From Methanomassiliicoccales archaeon (GTDB lineage Archaea; Thermoplasmatota; Thermoplasmata; Methanomassiliicoccales; UBA472): a DNA stretch of 11,025 nucleotides. Shown one piece after another: positions 7,608-11,025 of the stretch (positions are counted from its first letter, which is position 1; each line of letters opens with the position of its first letter). The stretch spans positions 1 to 11,025 of the forward strand of contig JAJRAL010000010.1 in assembly GCA_028679935.1 (NCBI GenBank), written 5' to 3'. A program made the translations under genes and the position numbers. Under the pieces are notes generated by a model that did not search any database, was not told the DNA's origin, and worked only from the letters and a program-made list of their open reading frames with translations.

Positions 7608-8222
7608 GAGCTTCTCGTAGAGCCTGCCGATCTTCTCGCTGAGCGCCTTCGTGCTGACTCCTACCGCGACCTCGCCCCGCGTCTTCTCGAGCAGGGAACG
7701 GGCGATGTCCTGCTTCCTGCGCACCGCCACCAATGCGTCTGGATAGTCGAAGCGCATCAACACCCGGTACATCTCCTCCATCATGTCAAGGAAGCGCAGC
7801 GCGTCCTCCATCCGTCCCTCCTTGAGCGCGTCGAGAGAGAACCTGCGCAGCTCGCCGATCGTGTCGGCGAGCCCCATCAGGTAAGAGGAGGGAGTGACCC
7901 CGAGCTCCTCCGGCGTCGGCAGGTCCTCGTCCTCGGAGATGCTGACCATGATCGCCGCCTCCGACAGCTCCTGCATCGCGTCCTCCACGATCCCGGAATG
8001 CCAGATCTCGGGGTGGTCGGAGAGCAGGGAGCGGAGTCGGTTGGCCTCGTCCTTCGCATCCTCCATCATCCCCGCCACATCTGCATGTTTGTGCACTCCG
8101 TGGACGACGCTGCCGGAGAGACGGATGATCGCCCTGGAGCTCTTGATCGCAATCTCGCGCACCGTATCCTTCTCGTCCAGGCGGGCGAGCAGATTGTCCG
8201 CGATCTCGTCCAGGTTCTTCAT
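7605..8222 (-). CDS. Translin/Trax-family RNA-binding protein, probable endoribonuclease
   Basis: The 205-aa all-helical protein fits the translin family along its full length. Signature segments are IVEDAMQELSEAAI (about 78-91), LPTPEELGV followed by YLMGLADTIGELRR (about 114-127), the FDYPDAL segment (158-164), and RRKQDIARSLLEKTRGEV (about 168-185). Family members form hollow octamers that bind single-stranded nucleic acid; Trax-type subunits cleave RNA using acidic residues. The equivalents appear to be Glu85 and Glu88 of QELSEA and Asp120 and Glu124 of the GLADxxGEL helix, so a catalytic rather than purely structural subunit is plausible. I align these from memory of the family. The ATG at 8222 is chosen over the upstream TTG at 8234 because GAGGT sits 5 nt before it. 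It follows purD by 27 nt on the same strand and is likely the last gene of that operon. Confidence 0.88.
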   Translation of the reverse strand: MKNLDEIADNLLARLDEKDTVREIAIKSSRAIIRLSGSVVHGVHKHADVAGMMEDAKDEANRLRSLLSDHPEIWHSGIVEDAMQELSEAAIMVSISEDEDLPTPEELGVTPSSYLMGLADTIGELRRFSLDALKEGRMEDALRFLDMMEEMYRVLMRFDYPDALVAVRRKQDIARSLLEKTRGEVAVGVSTKALSEKIGRLYEKL

Positions 8223-8227
8223 GGATG

Positions 8228-8232
8228 ACCTC
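8228..8232 (-). promoter_or_regulatory. Ribosome-binding site of the translin gene
   Basis: On the minus strand GAGGT stands 5 nt before the ATG at 8222-8220. It selects this start over the in-frame TTG four codons upstream, and shows that the gene has a leadered, internal-operon type of initiation. Confidence 0.65.
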
Positions 8233-8249
8233 AAGCGAGATAGATGATA

Positions 8250-9581
<1,332 letters not shown>

Positions 9582-9627
9582 GTGATCGGGGATGCAACGG
9601 GATAGCGAATAATGACCGTTACGCATC

Positions 9628-10284
9628 TTAACCGATCAGGCCAAGCGCGCCGAGCAAGTCGTCGACGCCCTCTCCCGTCTTCGCGCTGGTCAGGTGCAGG
9701 ACGCCGTTCTTGCGGAGCTTCGCATAGTCGCGCCTGAGCCTTTCCACGTCGACGTCCAGGACCTTGATGAGATCGATCTTGTTGAGCACCGCAACGTCGG
9801 AATCCAGGAATATCATCGGGTGCTTGTTGACCATATCATCGCCCTCAGTGACGGAGATGACGACGATCCTGAGGTCCGTCCCTAGCGGGAAGTCAGCCGG
9901 GCAGACGAGGTTGCCGACGTTCTCGATGAAGAGCACGTCGAACGAGCCGAGGTCCATGTCCCCGAGGGCATGTTGGACGAGATGGGCATCGAGGTGGCAT
10001 TCCTTTCCCGTGTTAAGGTTCACCGCCGGGATGCCTGCGTTCCTGAAGATCGTGTAGTCGTCCTCGCCGGTAACGTCGCCGGCGATGGCCGCCACCTTCA
10101 ATCCTCGGGCCATGAGCTCCTTCGCCATCCTGACGATCAGCGCCGTCTTGCCAGAGCCGATCGAGCCCATGACGTCGACGCTCCTCACCTTGTGCGACCT
10201 AAGCAGCCCAAGGTTCTCATCGGCCAGGGCCCTGTTCTCCGCTAGGACGTCGGTCTCCATGCCGATGGTCGTCGTCTTGTGCAC
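9628..10284 (-). CDS. hypB: Hydrogenase nickel-incorporation GTPase HypB
   Basis: A SIMIBI-class GTPase that with HypA loads nickel into [NiFe]-hydrogenase precursors. The 218-aa protein shows the Walker A loop GSIGSGKT (40-47), AIAGDVTGEDD (67-76), the metal-binding GKECHLDAH (Cys96, His97), the family signature ENVGNLVCPADFPLGTD (Cys128) and the guanine-specificity motif NKID (168-171). Cys96/His97/Cys128 correspond to the dimer-interface metal site known from archaeal HypB. It lacks the N-terminal His-rich and CxxCGC nickel stores of some bacterial proteins, as is usual in archaea. The GTG at 10284 is preferred over ATG 10260 because a TATA-like ATTTAA lies about 27 nt upstream and there is no Shine-Dalgarno site, consistent with a leaderless message. 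hypA and hydrogenase genes are not in the window. It is the first gene of the likely hypB-purD-translin operon. Confidence 0.95.
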   Translation of the reverse strand: MHKTTTIGMETDVLAENRALADENLGLLRSHKVRSVDVMGSIGSGKTALIVRMAKELMARGLKVAAIAGDVTGEDDYTIFRNAGIPAVNLNTGKECHLDAHLVQHALGDMDLGSFDVLFIENVGNLVCPADFPLGTDLRIVVISVTEGDDMVNKHPMIFLDSDVAVLNKIDLIKVLDVDVERLRRDYAKLRKNGVLHLTSAKTGEGVDDLLGALGLIG

Positions 10285-10308
10285 GGTGCCGGGAAAGGGC
10301 CGCGACCC

Positions 10309-10314
10309 TTAAAT
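10309..10314 (-). promoter_or_regulatory. TATA box of the hypB-purD-translin operon
   Basis: On the minus strand ATTTAA is centred about 27 nt before the GTG start of hypB, in an otherwise GC-rich stretch. This is the distance expected between an archaeal TATA box and a transcription start lying at the first codon. Confidence 0.55.
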
Positions 10315-10366
10315 CATATCGGTGAACGCCTCGGCGGGGCCCGCTTCACTCGTTCGTGCCCCCGAT

Positions 10367-10378
10367 ACGAATGTTCGT
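10367..10378. repeat. Short inverted repeat ACGAA-TG-TTCGT
   Basis: A perfect 5-bp dyad around TG in the intergenic region between hypB and the divergent surface-protein gene. It may be half of an operator, but by itself it is short enough to arise by chance. Confidence 0.35.
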
Positions 10379-10394
10379 TTTCGTGCAATTCCGA

Positions 10395-10419
10395 TGGTCG
10401 AAAGCCTCCGATTCGACCA
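10395..10419. repeat. Inverted repeat TGGTCGAA...TTCGACCA
   Basis: Two perfect 8-base arms (10395-10402 and 10412-10419) flank a 9-nt centre in the divergent intergenic region. The repeat is about 57 nt upstream of the TATA box of the surface-protein gene and upstream of the hypB promoter. It could be an operator for a dimeric regulator or, if transcribed, a hairpin. Confidence 0.5.
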
Positions 10420-10475
10420 CCGCGCGGACATCGCGAAATTTGGGATGCTGGTAAATCATTCTCTGGTTGGGGAAT

Positions 10476-10487
10476 CTTTTTATAACC
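10476..10487 (+). promoter_or_regulatory. TATA-box promoter of the beta-helix surface-protein gene
   Basis: CTTTTTATAACC is a good archaeal TATA element inside an AT-rich stretch (23 of 60 bases are G/C in 10441-10500). A start of transcription near 10508 is expected, giving a 5' leader of about 55 nt before the ATG at 10564. Confidence 0.65.
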
Positions 10488-10541
10488 TACATCATCATAG
10501 TACCTCAACATCTTCCACTTGGTTCGGGAGGATAATTGTAT

Positions 10542-10556
10542 ACCTCTTCAGAGGTG
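10542..10556 (+). promoter_or_regulatory. Ribosome-binding site within a small hairpin
   Basis: GAGGTG (10551-10556) is a strong Shine-Dalgarno site 7 nt before the ATG at 10564 and fixes that start. The same bases pair with ACCTC (10542-10546) across a TTCA loop to form a 5-bp hairpin that would mask it. Whether the hairpin regulates translation is unproven. Confidence 0.55.
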
Positions 10557-10563
10557 GCAAGCA

Positions 10564-11025
10564 ATGGAAGCGCTAATGAATGAGGAGCACGTCCCATCTA
10601 TGGGCCGGGCTCTGGGCAAGAGAGCCCTGATTTATGTCGGCTTGCTTGCGTTGGTCTTTGTCCTGCTGTTGGTAGTCAACAGCAGCAACGCACGCGCTGA
10701 CACACCAATTAGCTCAGACATAACGTCCGACACACACTGGACTCAGGCGATGAGCCCGATCTGGATTGAAAATAACATAGCCGTATCCGGAGCGGGAACA
10801 GTACTCACGATTGACCCAGGTGTTGATGTCCTGTTCAACGGATCGTATTCGATCACGGTTCAGGACGGTGCGGCGATGGTCGCCAACGGGGATCATAATC
10901 CCTTGGGCGGACCTGTGACCTTCAGTTCTAACGGAACGACCACGGCGGGCGACTGGAACGGACTATTCTTCGCGTCTACCCAGTCGGGATCCAGCCTACA
11001 GACCTGCGTGATAACGTACGCTACT
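10564..11025 (+). CDS. Exported beta-helix-type surface protein (N-terminal part; runs off window)
   Basis: The first 154 residues of a longer gene with no stop before the window end. A basic stretch (Arg15-Arg20) and a long hydrophobic run (about 21-38) followed by SSNARA^DTP look like a signal peptide cleaved near residue 45. The mature part (ISSDITSDTHWTQAMSPI, then a strand ending in GTVLTIDPGVDVLFNG, PVTFSSNGTTTAGDWNGLFF and LQTCVITYA) has the typical start of right-handed parallel beta-helix surface proteins of archaea: short strands, a T-I-x-P-G-V turn and a GDWxGLxF turn. N-X-S/T sequons (Asn92, Asn123) make it a possible substrate of AglB. The ATG is supported by GAGGTG 7 nt upstream; Met13 is a weaker alternative. 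GC is about 53% (158 of 300 in 10561-10860), below the neighbouring genes. Function beyond cell-surface location is unknown. Confidence 0.8.
   Translation, partial: MEALMNEEHVPSMGRALGKRALIYVGLLALVFVLLLVVNSSNARADTPISSDITSDTHWTQAMSPIWIENNIAVSGAGTVLTIDPGVDVLFNGSYSITVQDGAAMVANGDHNPLGGPVTFSSNGTTTAGDWNGLFFASTQSGSSLQTCVITYAT

Noticed and set aside
9582..9626. A 15-residue extension of PurD from ATG 9626
   Set aside because: PurD proteins begin directly before the VLVVGGGGREHA strand, and the extension has no support from a ribosome-binding site; it is kept only as an alternative.
10330..10378. Possible tRNA or structured RNA in the GC-rich part of the intergenic region
   Set aside because: No acceptor-stem pairing, anticodon arm or conserved T-loop sequence could be found; only short inverted repeats are present.
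10322..10576. An 84-codon + strand open frame (GTG start) across the divergent intergenic region
   Set aside because: It spans the inverted repeats, the TATA box and the ribosome-binding site of the next gene, has no Shine-Dalgarno site and no recognisable domain; it is more likely regulatory DNA.

Overview
The window looks like archaeal chromosomal DNA. The evidence is an AglB-type oligosaccharyltransferase with the archaeal catalytic motifs, a short archaeal HypB with a Cys-His/Cys metal site, a prokaryotic translin-family protein, and TATA-like boxes about 27-30 nt upstream of start codons with no Shine-Dalgarno site, which suggests leaderless mRNAs. GC is about 60% in the genes sampled. 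The proteins resemble those of Thermoplasmatota, and a hydrogenase-bearing lineage such as Methanomassiliicoccales is my best guess. That placement is inference, since no marker gene such as rRNA is present.

Left arm, + strand (15-7186): a very large AglB/Stt3 oligosaccharyltransferase of 2137 aa. A normal membrane catalytic core (about residues 1-880) is followed by roughly eleven tandem Ig-like beta-sandwich modules, two NEW3-like modules and a C-terminal membrane anchor. It is followed, with overlapping ends, by a secreted, membrane-anchored CARDB-like protein. Both external regions carry many N-glycosylation sequons, so the pair looks like a cell-surface glycoprotein module in which the glycosylating enzyme may also be a structural surface protein. 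The junction between the two genes is unusual: an ACGA sits where an ATGA stop/start would be expected.

Middle (7187-7607): a short AT-rich promoter with a perfect 16-nt palindrome over the TATA element drives a small thioredoxin. The thioredoxin stop codon abuts the stop codon of the convergent translin gene (TGA|TCA).

Minus-strand cluster (7605-10284), transcribed hypB -> purD -> translin: a [NiFe]-hydrogenase nickel-insertion GTPase, the purine biosynthesis enzyme GAR synthetase, and a translin/Trax-like RNA-binding protein. Spacing is tight (46 nt and 27 nt), so an operon is likely although the functions are not obviously linked.

Right end (10285-11025): a divergent 279-nt intergenic region with two inverted repeats, a strong TATA box and a Shine-Dalgarno site that can fold into a hairpin. 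It precedes the start of an exported beta-helix-type surface protein that runs off the window and is lower in GC than its neighbours. I see no rRNA, tRNA, CRISPR array, insertion sequence or replication origin. The most unusual item is the giant AglB fusion; nothing here is clearly a new defence or mobile system.
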